From positions 11,477,129 to 11,541,128 of the forward strand of contig CM029660.1 of NCBI GenBank assembly GCA_017311315.1: a stretch of DNA of 64,000 nt, written 5' to 3'. This DNA is from Dendrocalamus latiflorus (taxonomy: Eukaryota; Streptophyta; Magnoliopsida; Poales; Poaceae). Each line of letters starts with the position of its first letter. The stretch's first letter is position 1. The notes below the pieces were generated by a model. The model had not been told where the DNA came from. It saw only the letters and a list, made by a program, of their open reading frames with translations, and did no database searches. Made by a program: the position numbers and the translations under genes. This document shows, piece by piece, positions 11,234 to 23,645 of the stretch.

Positions 11234-12920
11234 GTGCCTAATGTACAGATGTGTAAATTGCAGGATTATATTATGGAAGGTAACAAACCCACCAAGGTCA
11301 CCATTGAGGATTTGGAAGAGTATAATTTGATTGTACTAAAGGAGTTTGGTAGCGAGGAGGAAGGTTTTAGATTCTATAATAGTTATGCAGAGGGGAAAGG
11401 CTTTAGTGTCAGAAAAGATATTGTGAAACGTGATCCAACCACTGGAAGGATAGTCCGTAGGTAGTATTACTGCTCTAGAGAAGGTTATCGTAGAATACAA
11501 TTCTTTGACTTACCTAATAGACAAAAAGAGCCAAGACCACTTACGCGTTGTGGATGTGAAGCAGAGTTTGAGATAGAGCTTAATGAGGACACCGGTCGGT
11601 GGTTTGTGAAAAATTTCAAGGATGAACACAAGCACTCGCTAGCGAGGCCTGGTGAAGCTGCATTTCTACGATCACATCGAGGGCTCAGTGATGCACAGAA
11701 AGCAGATGCTATTGAATTTCAGGTCGGTGGCATTCGTAAATATCAAATAATGGAAGTTATGGAGAAACAACATGGTGGCTATGAAAAAGTTGGGTTTATA
11801 CCAGCTGATTTGTACAACTTCTTCAAAAGATACAAGAAAAGAACCATTATAGGGTATGATGCTGAAACTGTGATCAGTCATATGAGAGCACGACAGGAAA
11901 GGATTCTGAGTTCTTTTATCAGTATAACACAGATGACTTGGGTCACTTAAGAAATTTATTCTAGTCAGATGCGCAATCGCGCATTGATTATGATGTTTTT
12001 GGTGACGTTGTAGTGTTTGATAGTACATATCGTGTGAATCGGTATAATCTGCCATTTGTTCCATTCATTGGTTTAACCATCATCGGAGCACAGTTGTTTT
12101 CGGGTGTGGTGTTGTATCAGATGAATCAACTGGTTCTTATGAGTGGTTGCTTCATGCATTTTTGAAAGCTATGTACCAGAAAGAACCACGATCATTGATA
12201 ACGGATGGCGATTCTGCAATTCGGCAAGCAATAAGAACAGTGATGCCCCGGTCCGAACACCGTTTATGCACTTGGCATATCGAGCAAAATATGATTCGCC
12301 ACCTCCGCCAACCCATGCTTTCTGAGTTTAGAACTTTTATATATGCTCCAATGAGTGTTGAAAACTTTGAGAAAAATTGGAATCTTTTTAAGCATAGGAA
12401 CGAAATTTCTGATGAGAACAAATGGATGTGCAAGATGTATGAGTTGAGAAAGATGTGGTCAGCGGCATATTTGCAAGGAAAGTATTATTTGGGTATGAAA
12501 AGTAATCAGCGAAGTGAGAGTCTCAACTCAAGGCTTCATAGGCACCTAGATCACAAAATGACCCTTTATGATCTGGTGGACCACTATGAGCATTGTCTGT
12601 TACGGATGCGCCGGAATGAGGCTGAACTAGATTCCAGGGCTTCACAATCTATTCCATTCACTAAATTAGATGCTGAGCAACTTGAAAAAAGTGCATCAGT
12701 TCTGTACACACCTAATATTTTTAAGTTAGTGAAGTTACCAACATCTACTTACGGGACATCAAACCACTATGTATATTATGGTCTCCCAAATAAAAGAAAG
12801 ACAACTCCCAAAAAACGAAATGTAACAAGCAAATGTGCAGGTAAACCAATAGCTTACCCTACAGGTAGCAATGATATTATCATTAAGTATGTTTTCTACA
12901 CATACCTTAATTTTCACTAA
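11234..12920 (+). pseudogene. FAR1-type Mutator-like transposase, broken
   Basis: The N-terminal part (about 11300-11650) has the FAR1 DNA-binding domain pattern: FGSEEEGFRFYNSYAEGKGF, then CSREGYRR, a CGCEAEF cysteine pair and an HKHSL histidine pair. The central part shows the MULE DDE catalytic domain, with VVVFDSTYR (first Asp, near 12018) and LITDGDSAIRQAI (second Asp, near 12200), then LCTWHIEQNM and a long helical C-terminal region ending near 12918. The frame is broken by a TAG at 11462-11464, where a Gln codon is the likely ancestor, by a frameshift near 11920, by a TAG near 11970 and by another frameshift near 12075. No SWIM zinc finger is visible at the C-terminus. The protein would bind and cut element ends in the nucleus if intact; this copy cannot. 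The ULP1-like gene follows directly on the same strand. Confidence 0.85.
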
Positions 12921-12929
12921 CTCTGGCAG

Positions 12930-14204
12930 GAGGGATGCTATCTTTATTAGAGAAAACTACTATAGACTATATTACAAATTCTTGCAAAGGGAAAAAGATG
13001 GCAACATTGAATTCAATAGACATCCAGCGTGAAGCAATGCTCTGTTTGACCCTTCCAGACTCAGCTCCTCAAACGAATTGATGGTTGTGTGATGAAGTAA
13101 GTATTAGTCTAATTATTCGTGCAACAATATTTACTTTCTACAATGCCAAAGCCTCAACTTCAACTACAAAATAGCAGATAATGGATGGCTACATACGATT
13201 GATAAAACATTGGTATCCATCTACAAGGACTAGGGATGGCTGCAAACCATATTTTGAGAGCACAATTGACTGTCAGCTCTTGAATAGCGCAGGTGAATTT
13301 GGTCTTCGTTCTAACAGTAGGAAAATTGGCTCAGCTTTGAAACGTGGGGAAATATATCTACAACATGACCTGGTATACATATTTCAATTACTTGCGATGC
13401 TTCTTTAAATCATTTAGCATTTTTTCTAATTATATTAAAACATATTTCAAATTCTACAGATATTTCTCCCATTGAATCACATGAAAGTGCATTGGTATTT
13501 AGTCGTTATCAATACCAGGAAGGAAGAGATACAGGTTTTGGATTCAATGGCTGTTTCTAAGTATGATAATCGCACTGTACTAATAAATACAGTGAGTCTA
13601 CTCTCTACTTTTCCATCTTTCTATCGTGTAGCATGTACATATATTCATCAAAATTTATTGGTTTCTTTATTGTAAAATAGATCAAAGGGGCCTATCCGTT
13701 GATATATGTTGATTTGGTTTCTCTACTTTGCAAATATATGTTGATTTGGCAATATCAAATGGAACAGCCATTGCCAAATGGGGCAGCTTGCTTCTCACAT
13801 CATGGCCTATCCGTGTTATGGATATTCCACAACAAAATGACAGGTACTAATCGTTATCAGAGTTGTGCTATATTTATACATTTTGCAACCAAAATCATGT
13901 TTCATTGTTGTTTTATAACCCAGTTCGTCATGTGGCTTATTTGTCCTAAAGTTCATGGAATACTGGGATGGAACAAGCTTGACAAACATTGTCACAATGG
14001 TAATTACATACCACATTCCTCTCTCTAATTCTTCTTTGTTAGTGGTTCAGATTTGAAATCATATTTTACCATTGTTCCACAGGATAATATACACATGTTT
14101 AGAAAAAAAAATTAGCCTCGGAATTAATACATTCCAAGTGGAATGAAGCAGATGAAGTCAAGAAGGAGATACACGAATTAATGAATTGGCATAATTCCAA
14201 ATGA
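12930..14204 (+). pseudogene. ULP1-type (C48) cysteine protease gene, multi-exon, one frameshift
   Basis: Exons can be followed on the plus strand: one ending at 13372 (...GEIYLQHDL), 13459-13590, about 13680-13841 and 13924-14001, with a last piece from about 14083, each flanked by GT/AG borders. The C48 catalytic set is visible: His in HWYLVV (13490-13492), Asp in LDS (13541-13543), Gln in PQQND (13830-13835) and Cys in SSCGLFVLKFMEYW (13931-13933). Such proteases cleave SUMO-like modifiers; in plants many copies travel in transposons. A 31-bp tandem duplication at about 13701-13745 shifts the frame, and the region before 13150 has a stop. The gene therefore seems just broken although its active-site residues and introns are kept. 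It lies downstream of the FAR1 transposase in the same element. Confidence 0.75.
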
Positions 14205-15794
<1,590 letters not shown>

Positions 15795-16290
15795 CATGGA
15801 GGCGGCGCGGTGGTCTTCATGACGCCGGGGTACGGGGGGAAGATCCCATCCTCCACTCGCCGTCACCGGCGCCCAGGGGGAGGAAGGGACGGACGCGTCT
15901 CCTCCACCGGCAAAGTCGTTGAGGAGATCGCCTAGCCTCCGACTCCCCGAAACTCTCTCTCTGCTTTCGTGAAATGGTGCGCGTGCGGGACAGCGAGGCG
16001 CGTTGTAAGAGCAGTTCTCACGCGTGGCGGCGGCGCGATGGTCGTGATGCTGGCGGCGGCGAGGTGGTCTTCATGACGCCGAGGTGCGGGGGGAAGATCC
16101 CATCCTCCACTCGCCGTCACCGGCGCCCAGGAGGAGGGGACGGACGTGTCTCCTCCGCTGGCGAAGTCGTTGAGGAGATCGCCAGGCCTCCTTCTTCCCG
16201 AAAGTCTCTCTCTGCTTCGTGAAACGGTGTGAATGCGGGACAGCGAGGCACACATTGTAAGAGCAGTTGCCACGCGAAATTACTCTTTTG
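15795..16290. repeat. tandem duplication of about 255 bp
   Basis: The unit contains GGTGGTCTTCATGACGCCG, then AAGATCCCATCCTCCACTCG, and later GTCGTTGAGGAGATCGCC and GCGGGACAGCGAGGC. It occurs at about 15800-16030 and again at about 16058-16285 with roughly 90% identity. It lies just inside the right end of the Mutator-like element. Confidence 0.85.
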
Positions 16291-16379
16291 CCCCCGTTGT
16301 AAGAGCAGTTGCCACGCGAAATTACTTTTTTGCCCCATTGTAAGAGCAGTTCTCACGCGAAATTACTCTTTTGCCCCCA
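16256..16379. repeat. three tandem copies of a 40-43-bp unit
   Basis: The unit starts TTGTAAGAGCAGTT, continues with CCACGCGAAATTACTC and ends TTTTGCCCC. It occurs three times in a row, with an extra partial copy at about 16003. Its position within 250 bp of the element end suggests transposase-binding subterminal repeats. Confidence 0.85.
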
Positions 16380-16508
16380 TTTCGCTAACACCAACCCGGT
16401 GCACCCCTTACAAATACTGGAGGTGTCAAATCCATCATAACCGTTAGATTAGCTTTATTGAACGGTTGGCAATGGACAAAGTGTATTGAACCAGTGCTCT
16501 ACTACTAT

Positions 16509-17400
16509 ACATAGGGCATAACTTGGGTGAATCCTATTATACATTCTTCTGTAATAATGAAGACCCTCCTTTCATTCAACTCCTGCAATAGCTGCAAGCT
16601 AATTTGATTGAAGCAGTACAACCTGATCGTACATGTCTAAATGTTATATTAGCGCTTAATTTCGATGCAAAGAAGCATGGGAGGGGTTTGGCTTGTCCGG
16701 TTAGGAAATAGACGGCTCTGAAAAAATGCACATAATCAGTTCAAGTGGTCCCATTGTATGCTCAATTTCATTCTTTTTTCTTGTTTATGATCATACATGG
16801 TTAATATCTTAAGGAATACAGTACAATAATGCGAAACGTGATTGAGGAATTAACAGACTAGTCAGCGAATATCTGAACGATTTGGTGTATGGCGACTTTT
16901 GAACAAACCGACAACTCTTTCTTAAGCAACGAAACTCAGGGCACGAAGTAGTTATATCAGTTGCATTTTGCAAATTTTTTGTGGCAGAATGAGGGTACGA
17001 GTATCTTTAAGAAGTAGTATAATATTAACAAGTATCCATTGATTAAATTCTTGACTACACAGTTACGAATTTTTCAAAGATAATAGTTAATTAGATACAA
17101 GAGATAATAGTTAATTAGATACAAGCTTGGATACGAAGATGGCTCTTTATATTTTATTTCTATTCAATGACTATTCAGATCTCCTTTGCGCATATAAAAA
17201 CAATGATTGAAATTTGATAGAAGTGTTTCAGCAATACCCATTTTGAAATTTGATAGGATATTCTTCAATTGCCGAACTCAGTGACACGATTCCAAACAAA
17301 GAAAAGTTCCTAGCTGCGATTAACCTGCTGGTGGAAAATGCCGAATTTAGAAACTATTTTCCCCGAGGAAAAAATTCAGAAACTATTCAAAGACACTGTG
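16509..17400. other. AT-rich intergenic DNA
   Basis: No gene is supported. A 26-bp tandem duplication (GATAATAGTTAATTAGATAC) lies at about 17079-17125. Confidence 0.5.
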
Positions 17401-18765
17401 ATCTTCTGCCGGGCCAAAGACACTATGATCACAAGTGATCAATAACTGTGCTCCTGCCAAATCGGTCGGAACTGTAACCTTTGTGTTGGGGAAGGGTTCC
17501 TGTGCTACCTTGAGCCGACAATAACTTAAACGTGGCATTACACATCAGGGGATTCACCCCAGATGAGATCTGAAGTCCACCCCGGATGAGGTCCGCAGAC
17601 CAAACCTGGATGAGGTCGTTTGTGCGTGATTCTCGTCGAGTCCTCCCTTTGTATCCTTGACGATCCACGAATTCGATCGGAAGTGTCTACAAATTTATTG
17701 TTCAATCTTGTATTAATAATAGTTGGTGCCATCCATGAGGACTTGAGCGTAATGCCATGCCGCCTAACACGACGGAGACCTACTTCACCTGTCCACGATG
17801 GACCTGCTCTACCCCGCTCATCCACCCGGTCGAGTCGGCATCTCCGCTCCGCCCATCCACACCGGACCCGCTCTACCCCGCGTGTCCACCACGCCAGGTC
17901 AACATCTCCTTGGGGGAGACGGATGAACTCGATCTACCATGGACCATTTTTTGCCTTTCAATATCCATGCCCCTACCGATCTATGGAGTCCAACCCCTTT
18001 TCCACACTTTTTTAGCCCGGCAGGTGCGCCTCTGGCTCCTACATTTGGCCTGCTCGCTCCGCTCCTATGCCACGCTTGCTCACCCTGTACCCGTGCGCCC
18101 AGTTGCTCACCTCATGCCTACGCCCTTGACTACTCACACTGCACGCCCCCAACTGCTCACTCGTGCTCCCTGAGCAAGCCCCCATGCCCCCGGAGCCCCT
18201 CCGGGCCCTATCCGAACCCCCTCCAAATCCAATCGCGCATCGCTGAGCGGGTCCGTGGCAGCCTCAGTGGTAGTTCGGACTTTGTCAAGACCCACTCCTG
18301 ACTTCATTCTTGCATCATCGTGCAGGTCCGCGGTGACCTCGGAACCCTCCAGATCATGTCCATGTTGGGAAATCACCCACAGAATCAACAGAGCAGATCT
18401 TGAAGGGGATACGACCACGAGGAACACTTCCACTAAGTGATCGTAACCAGTTCTGGGTCAGTGGTCATAATTTGATTACGACATGCTCACCAGTGGTTGG
18501 TCTCTAGCTCTCTCAACCGCGCTCTTTAGCTATGGACTCTGATTGCACAATCGTGGACTGATTGCCGGAGGTGGGAATGATAAAGAGGAGCAGCGAACAG
18601 AACGGAACACAGGAAACACTGGCTCATTATGTGTGATTCTCATTGAATTATCTTTTTGTGATTCTCATTGAATTCTCCTTTTGTATCCTTGGTGGTCTCC
18701 GAATCCGACCAGAGGTACCTACAAGTTTACCGTTCAATCCCATATTGACAGCACTTTGATTGTAT
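17401..18765 (+). mobile_element. deleted Ty3/gypsy-like LTR remnant
   Basis: Two related segments, about 17616-17722 and 18640-18752, both run from GTGATTCTC through CCTTTGTATCCTTG to a final TTGTTCAATCTTGTATT or CCGTTCAATCCCATATT-type end. The first is followed by AGTTGGTGCCATCC, the look of a Tat/RIRE2-type LTR end and primer site. The GC-rich stretch between has overlapping open frames with proline- and serine-rich products but no retroviral domain that I can name. I read it as two LTR 3' ends around a largely deleted interior. Confidence 0.4.
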
Positions 18766-19068
18766 AAACTGTACGTTGCACGTGGAATAACATACCAATT
18801 AGTATGCGCAAGCTAAAATTTCGATCTCAACGTACCCTGTACACAAGCAGAATCGCAACTCGAAGCAGCTAGCTGCATATATTCGCAAGAAGATACAGAA
18901 ATGGTGATTCACCCGTCCATTAATTTTCACCAAATGAACCGCTCGCTCTTGTCATGTGCTTCATTTCTACGCCAAATTAGCTTGGAAACCAAACAAAACG
19001 CGCTCGCCGACCGGCCGCCCCCCCCCCCCCCGGCGGTGGAAAGGTTGGCGTGCCTGGCCACGACGTGA
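18766..19068. other. intergenic gap
   Basis: No gene is recognised. A C-rich run (19018-19032) is the only notable feature. Confidence 0.5.
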
Positions 19069-19330
19069 CACTACTACAGAAAAGATCATCACAGACGGTT
19101 CAAAAACGTCATCACAGACAGTTTTGTGAACCGTCTGAATTTATGGGTCAGTGATAATACGACGTCATCACAGACGGTTTTCGAACCGTCTGTGATGCAA
19201 ATATCACAGACGGTTTTTAACAAAAAAATCGACTGTGATTATAACTATCACAGACATTTTTTAGTTAAAAACCGTCTGTGATATTCCCTTCTATTCCTAA
19301 ACCTATTTCTATTTATTGGCTAGCCTCAGG
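19069..19330 (+). mobile_element. CACTA left terminus with subterminal repeats
   Basis: The segment starts CACTACTACAGAAAAG and then has about eight subterminal repeats of ATCACAGACGGTT in both orientations up to about 19290, the standard architecture of an En/Spm (CACTA) end. The same family has a left end at 25094 and a right end at 30825. No matching right end with the same target triplet (TGA) was found for this one. Confidence 0.75.
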
Positions 19331-19465
19331 AAATGCTAGCCATGCCCTCTGAAACAAGCAGATCAACATGTACATGTATACATCCAATTCACATCTCAAT
19401 TCATTTCACAAACATAAAATATCAATTTTTATTAAGATTAGAGTATACCATTACAATATCTCAAA

Positions 19466-19541
19466 ACAACGAGCAGGTTACACAACAAGAACAACGAGCA
19501 AGTTATACAACAAGAACAACGAGCAGGTTACACAACAAGCA
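19466..19541. repeat. three tandem 25-bp repeats
   Basis: The unit CAACGAGCAGGTTACACAAC plus AAGAA is present three times; the middle copy has two substitutions. Confidence 0.9.
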
Positions 19542-19667
19542 AATATCCTCTATGCCTTCTCGCCCCTGATGCAACGCATGAGCTGAATGTCTTTGACGAC
19601 CACCATTGTCGGCGTTGATTGAGCGTCTGCCCGGTTGGCACGAGCTAGATGCTTCTGCGTCGTCTGC

Positions 19668-19742
19668 AAGGAGGAGGACAGCAAGAAGGAGGAGAACAAC
19701 AAGGAAGAGGACAGCAAGGAGGAGGACAGCAAGGAAGAGGAG
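19668..19742. repeat. purine-rich GGAGGACAGCAA minisatellite
   Basis: Several imperfect copies of an 18-24-base purine-rich unit with the core GGAGGACAGCAAGGA. Frames through it give low-complexity Arg/Gly or Leu/Ser peptides and are not believed. Confidence 0.8.
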
Positions 19743-20554
19743 GCATAGTGTTGAGTTCATGGTTGGTTGGTGTACGTGGCTCAATACAGTACATCGTTTT
19801 TTTGGCCCATGTATTCGATCAGAATGCAACTCTATTTCTTATTTCTGATTAATGAAATGATCCGTTCTAAAAAAACGCTAGCTAGCTAGATAGGTTAGCT
19901 TCTGTTTGTAACTAGTGACTCACACGGTTATTTTAGCTATATGAATGGGTGGAAACGGATCGGATACGGTCGAATAATCTCAAATACGAATACGGGTTCA
20001 TGTTTTTAAAACGGATACGGATACGGATTCGAACATTCTCGAATACGAATACGAATCGAATGTCGTAACGAATACGAATTCGAATCGGATATATGCTTAA
20101 TTCGGTCGAATACGAATATCCTCCTATGAATGTCGTAATCAACCGGTTTTTCCGATTAGCGGTTTTAAATTCAAAATTTGATATTTGAAATTTCATCAAC
20201 AAATAATCATCACAAATATTAATAAATCAAGTTCATGTCCTCTACGACCTAGAAACATCAATTGCTAACTTTTTTGGCACATATGCCCCAAGAAGACAAC
20301 AGCCCATGTGTTCAAACAAGAAATATAACATGTTATAAAGGACAAATGAGTTCAATGTCCTAACAATATTTAACTGAGAGTGCCATTTAATTTTGATACC
20401 TTGAGGGAACACGATACCCTATTAGCTTCTACAATGACATTAAAAACTAAATAGATGTAGAGCATTTGTATGCCAATGAGAGGAAAATCATAGACGCTAG
20501 ATAATAACTAGTTTGGCAGTGTTAAGATAGATATGGATAAACGATGCTATTCCA

Positions 20555-20685
20555 GACTTGTTTCAGCAGCTCTTCCTGGGCTTTCTTCTTCTTCAGTGCA
20601 AGCAAAGCTCTGTCCCTCTTCCTTTGTTGAACCAAGTAACCAACTGCCGTGCAGCTTCCTTTTCTGCTTCAATCACCTTGTCAAG
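20555..20685 (-). pseudogene. captured VPS20 (CHMP6, ESCRT-III) exon fragment
   Basis: After a clean CTCTTCCAG splice acceptor, the minus strand reads LDKVIEAEKEAARQLV and, after one frameshift, QQRKRDRALLALKKKKAQEE then LLKQV. This basic helix is the signature of the Snf7-family protein VPS20/CHMP6, which nucleates ESCRT-III on endosomes. Homology ends after KQV near 20557, where the host exon would continue, so this is a 3'-truncated single exon. It follows the RAB3GAP exons on the same strand within the same element. Confidence 0.75.
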
Positions 20686-20721
20686 CTGGAAGAGGAAAAA
20701 AAGAAACCATACATAAACAAA

Positions 20722-21833
20722 ACTGGAGCATCATTCCAGATTTTGCGCCACATATTCCCATGTTCAGACATACGCTGAAAAAGTTTTCCTTTGGGTGGCC
20801 AACCTGAATTACCATCAGCTTTGTCCTCACTCACCCAGTCATCAGGTGAATGCCACCGAATAAAATCTTCAAAGACAGCATCTGGGTTTGCGGCTTTAAA
20901 AGCAGACATATCTAAGCATGGAGAAGAGCTTCCTAATTAGTAACAGGTGAAGAAATTCAACAATAAGAGGGATCAAATAGAAAACTAGGAGGACGTCTTC
21001 CAAAGAAGCACAGCTTATTGTTTAGTGTTTATACAGCACAGTAAGTAAAAGAAACTTCTTCAAGATAGAAGTAATAATTAGTTAAGTGATGGATAAAATA
21101 TGGCATGGCCATTTAAAAAAACTTACCGGAAGATAATATATCCCTTTCCAATTGACCAGATAGACCCTGCAGTAACAGAGGAATGATATAATATTTTGCA
21201 CTAATTTTGAGGTGATTTAATTGGGCTAACTGATATGTACAATGTAGTTCACCACATACCAGAACAAAAATAGATGAAAAATAACAAACAAATTGAATAC
21301 AATAGAATGAGTATATGTGTCTATCGGTCTATCCCATTTACATAAGCTTATAGTAGGTTCACAAGAAACCTACCAAACAAAAAAAGATTTGGCCACTTAA
21401 GGCATGGTAACTGTGAGTTCAAGAACTTACAACAGCATTGCCAAAAGCTTCAGCTGCATGGAGTCTTTCTTCATGCATATCTTCTGTCAGCAAAGGTGCA
21501 TCCTAAGAAACTGATGGAAAAATAGGAGGTGTGTGTGTACATTACAATATTAAATTAGAAGAAAGAGGCCAAGCAGAACCTGTGTATATGGAGCATGCAT
21601 TTCCTGAAATGTATTCAGGAGCATCATTGAAGGGACGACACCTGCTGATCCTTTCCGAGTTTTGTTCTGTACCTGTAATTCACCAGAAAAGTTAGCATCA
21701 AATCCTTTTTAATTTCAAATATATGTACTAAATGAATGTATATTACCGTACTATTTGAAATCCCATCTTTATGTGCATGATCACCACCCTTCTCACAATT
21801 CAATGATTTCTTTCTCTCAATGCATATCGCAAG
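20722..21833 (-). pseudogene. captured RAB3GAP catalytic-subunit fragment, five exons
   Basis: Minus-strand exons are 21833-21747, 21672-21580, 21502-21431, 21166-21127 and 20911-20722. Each is bordered by GT/AG and they join in phase without a stop. The products read LAICIERKK..., GSAGVVPSMMLLNTFQEMHA, DAPLLTEDMHEERLHAAEAF, GLSGQLERDILSS and then DMSAFKAANPDAVFEDFIRW, HSPDDW, WPPKGKL, MWRKIWNDAP. The F-x-DFIRWHSP-x-DW and MW-x-x-IWNDAP motifs identify the conserved catalytic region of the Rab3 GTPase-activating protein catalytic subunit, a cytosolic regulator of Rab GTPases. Homology stops abruptly at about 20722. Retained introns show DNA-level capture, not retroposition. The fragment lacks both ends of the protein, so no independent function is claimed. 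Confidence 0.85.
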
Positions 21834-22235
21834 CTTACAGGAAGAAAACAAAAGGCAAACTTATGTAAATATGCTGATGTAACAGAAACAGGTTATCCAG
21901 AAAACACAGGACAAGTGTAGCGGGGAGCAATGTTACAGAATGCAAGAGGCAACCGTGAAAACACAACTGCAACGCACTTCAATAAAAACATGTTGTCTTT
22001 GTCGATATACTATGAATATAGCCCTGCTCGTAGATTGACTGGATCTGTGCTATTGAGTTTTTGGGAGAGAGAATACAAGCACTACTCGATGGTTTAATGC
22101 CAGTATGCCAGATGGGAAAGAGGTGACTAAAAAAAGTTGAATTATTCTACAAATGGCAGCTTGCAGAAACAAGTGAAAAAGAGTGTCCAGCATCTACTAT
22201 ACTAACCAGAGTAACCAACAGAATAAATAATGCAC

Positions 22236-22500
22236 AGGCAGCTCCGACTGCAACACCTCCGCCTCGAACTCGCTCTTTCCCATCTGCCCGATGAACTTCA
22301 CCGCCGCACCGCACCGAACGCGCACGCACGCGAGCCGGCCCGGCGCGGGCGCCACGCGCCAGCGGGCCGACGCGGGCCGAGGGGGCGGGACGTGGAGCGT
22401 GGTGGGGAGGCGGGGAGCGCAGGGCGAGGAGAAGGGCGAGCAGAGAGGGGGCGCGAGGGTGGACGCGGTGGTGCTTGGTGCGGATGCCAGTCGGTTGACC
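22236..22500 (-). pseudogene. captured chloroplast thioredoxin (CITRX/TRX-x type) exon 1
   Basis: The minus strand gives a Ser/Pro/Ala/Arg-rich stretch like a chloroplast transit peptide, then VRCGAAVKFIGQMGKSEFEA and EVLQSELP, followed at once by a GTGCAT splice donor. This is the end of exon 1 of CITRX/TRX-x thioredoxins, in which the next exon would continue into the WCGPC active site. That exon is absent here; the sequence runs into other DNA. The start codon is not clear. It lies upstream of the RAB3GAP fragment on the same strand, so a transcript begun at this promoter-proximal piece could in principle read through all three fragments. Confidence 0.65.
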
Positions 22501-22943
22501 GAATGTGAGTCTTGCAGTTGTAGTGAGCCGCGACTCCCGCCGTCCCGCGCCGCGCGAGACTCCCGCCGTCCCACTCCCGCGGTCCCGCACTCCCGCCTTG
22601 GCACGCGCCTTGGCGCCTTTAGTGCCCGCCAAATCGGAATCGCCAATGCGGCAATGGTTGTGCGCGGCGCGCCTGACGCCTGTGCCATTGCGCCATGGGC
22701 CCGGACGCCCGGTAATACGAATACGAATACGAATGTTCTCGAATACGAATACGAATATTCTCGAATACGAATGTTCTCGAATACGAATGCGAATACGAAT
22801 ATTTTCAAATACGGATACGAATATTGCCGAATACGAATACGAACATTTTCGAATACGGATTTTTGCTTACCACATTCACGTTTTCTCGAATACAAATATC
22901 GGATAAAACGAATTATCCGTTACCGTTTTCCACCCATATGATT

Positions 22944-23274
22944 GCCTGCTTGATCGAAGGTTCGGTGCAGCAGTGTGGTTGACGGAGGATAATTAATTGG
23001 ATATAAGTGCTGGTAACACAAGGTCGGATCAGATCAAATTTAGGCCATCCATGCACGTGCTCATATCTAGGAGCAGTTCTTATCTAGGACCTTTATGGTT
23101 TATTACTTCATTTGTAACAGGGGTACTAATCGATCTAGCTTGTTTACTTCGATCAAAATTGTAAAGAAGATCCAAGAAGCACCTTTTGTTTCAGTTTGGT
23201 GATGACTTTTGAGCTGATAAAACTCTACAGTCCCCATCGAATTTTTTTTATAGTATACTCCTATATATATGTGT
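22944..23274. other. intergenic gap
   Basis: No gene is recognised between the hAT-like element and the next microsatellite. Confidence 0.5.
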
Positions 23275-23289
23275 ATGTATGTGTGTATA

Positions 23290-23326
<37 letters not shown>

Positions 23327-23356
23327 GTGTGTGTGTATATATATATATGTACATAT
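23261..23356. repeat. TA / GTAT / GTGT microsatellite
   Basis: Mixed TA, GTAT and GTGT dinucleotide and tetranucleotide repeats directly abutting the MITE at 23357. Confidence 0.95.
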
Positions 23357-23531
23357 AAGACGCTGAAATGGGGTACCACCATGGTGTCTGGGCACCAAGC
23401 TTCTCTGCTTTTAGATTGCTTTTAGATGCGTGCAAGTGGAATAGAAGTCACTGATTTAGTATGCTGAATCAATCATGGATAAAAAGACTTAATCATGAAG
23501 TCTGGGTACCACGGTGCCCATTTTATTTATA
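23357..23531 (+). mobile_element. microsatellite-borne foldback MITE, family A copy 1
   Basis: The element begins GACGCTGAAATGGGG and ends CCCATTTTATTTATACTA. Internal arms are complementary (TGTCTGGGCACCAAG near the left; TCTGGGTACCACGGTGCCC near the right). It sits between two TA microsatellites, as do the copies at 28203-28449 and 42652-42867. The habit matches the Micron elements reported to target (TA)n in rice. Confidence 0.75.
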
Positions 23532-23562
23532 CTATATATGTGTATATATATATATATAGGAA

Positions 23563-23613
<51 letters not shown>

Positions 23614-23645
23614 TATATATATATGTGTGTGCGCGCGCGCGTGCG
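23532..23645. repeat. TA/GT/GC dinucleotide microsatellites
   Basis: Consecutive TA, GT and short GC runs. It forms the right flank of the family A MITE. Confidence 0.95.

Larger units (their letters stand above)
19947..22935. mobile_element. 3-kb hAT-like element carrying three host-gene fragments
   Basis: The left arm (19947 to about 20200) and right arm (about 22710-22935) match the left and right halves of the 510-bp hAT-type MITE at 8313-8822, including GGGTGGAAACGGATCGGATA at the left and the right-end phrases TTTTGCTTACCACA, AAAACGAATTATCCG and TTTTCCACCC. Flanking octamers ATATGAAT and ATATGATT agree at 7 of 8 positions, a possible hAT target duplication, though the exact TIR edge is uncertain by a few bases. 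Between the arms are fragments of VPS20, RAB3GAP and a chloroplast thioredoxin, all with coding strand minus. This is the layout of a gene-capturing Pack-type transposon. No transposase is present. Confidence 0.75.

Noticed and set aside
17620..18440. Host gene with Pro/Ser-rich product
   Set aside because: Overlapping frames on both strands between two LTR-like ends; no motif supports a host gene.
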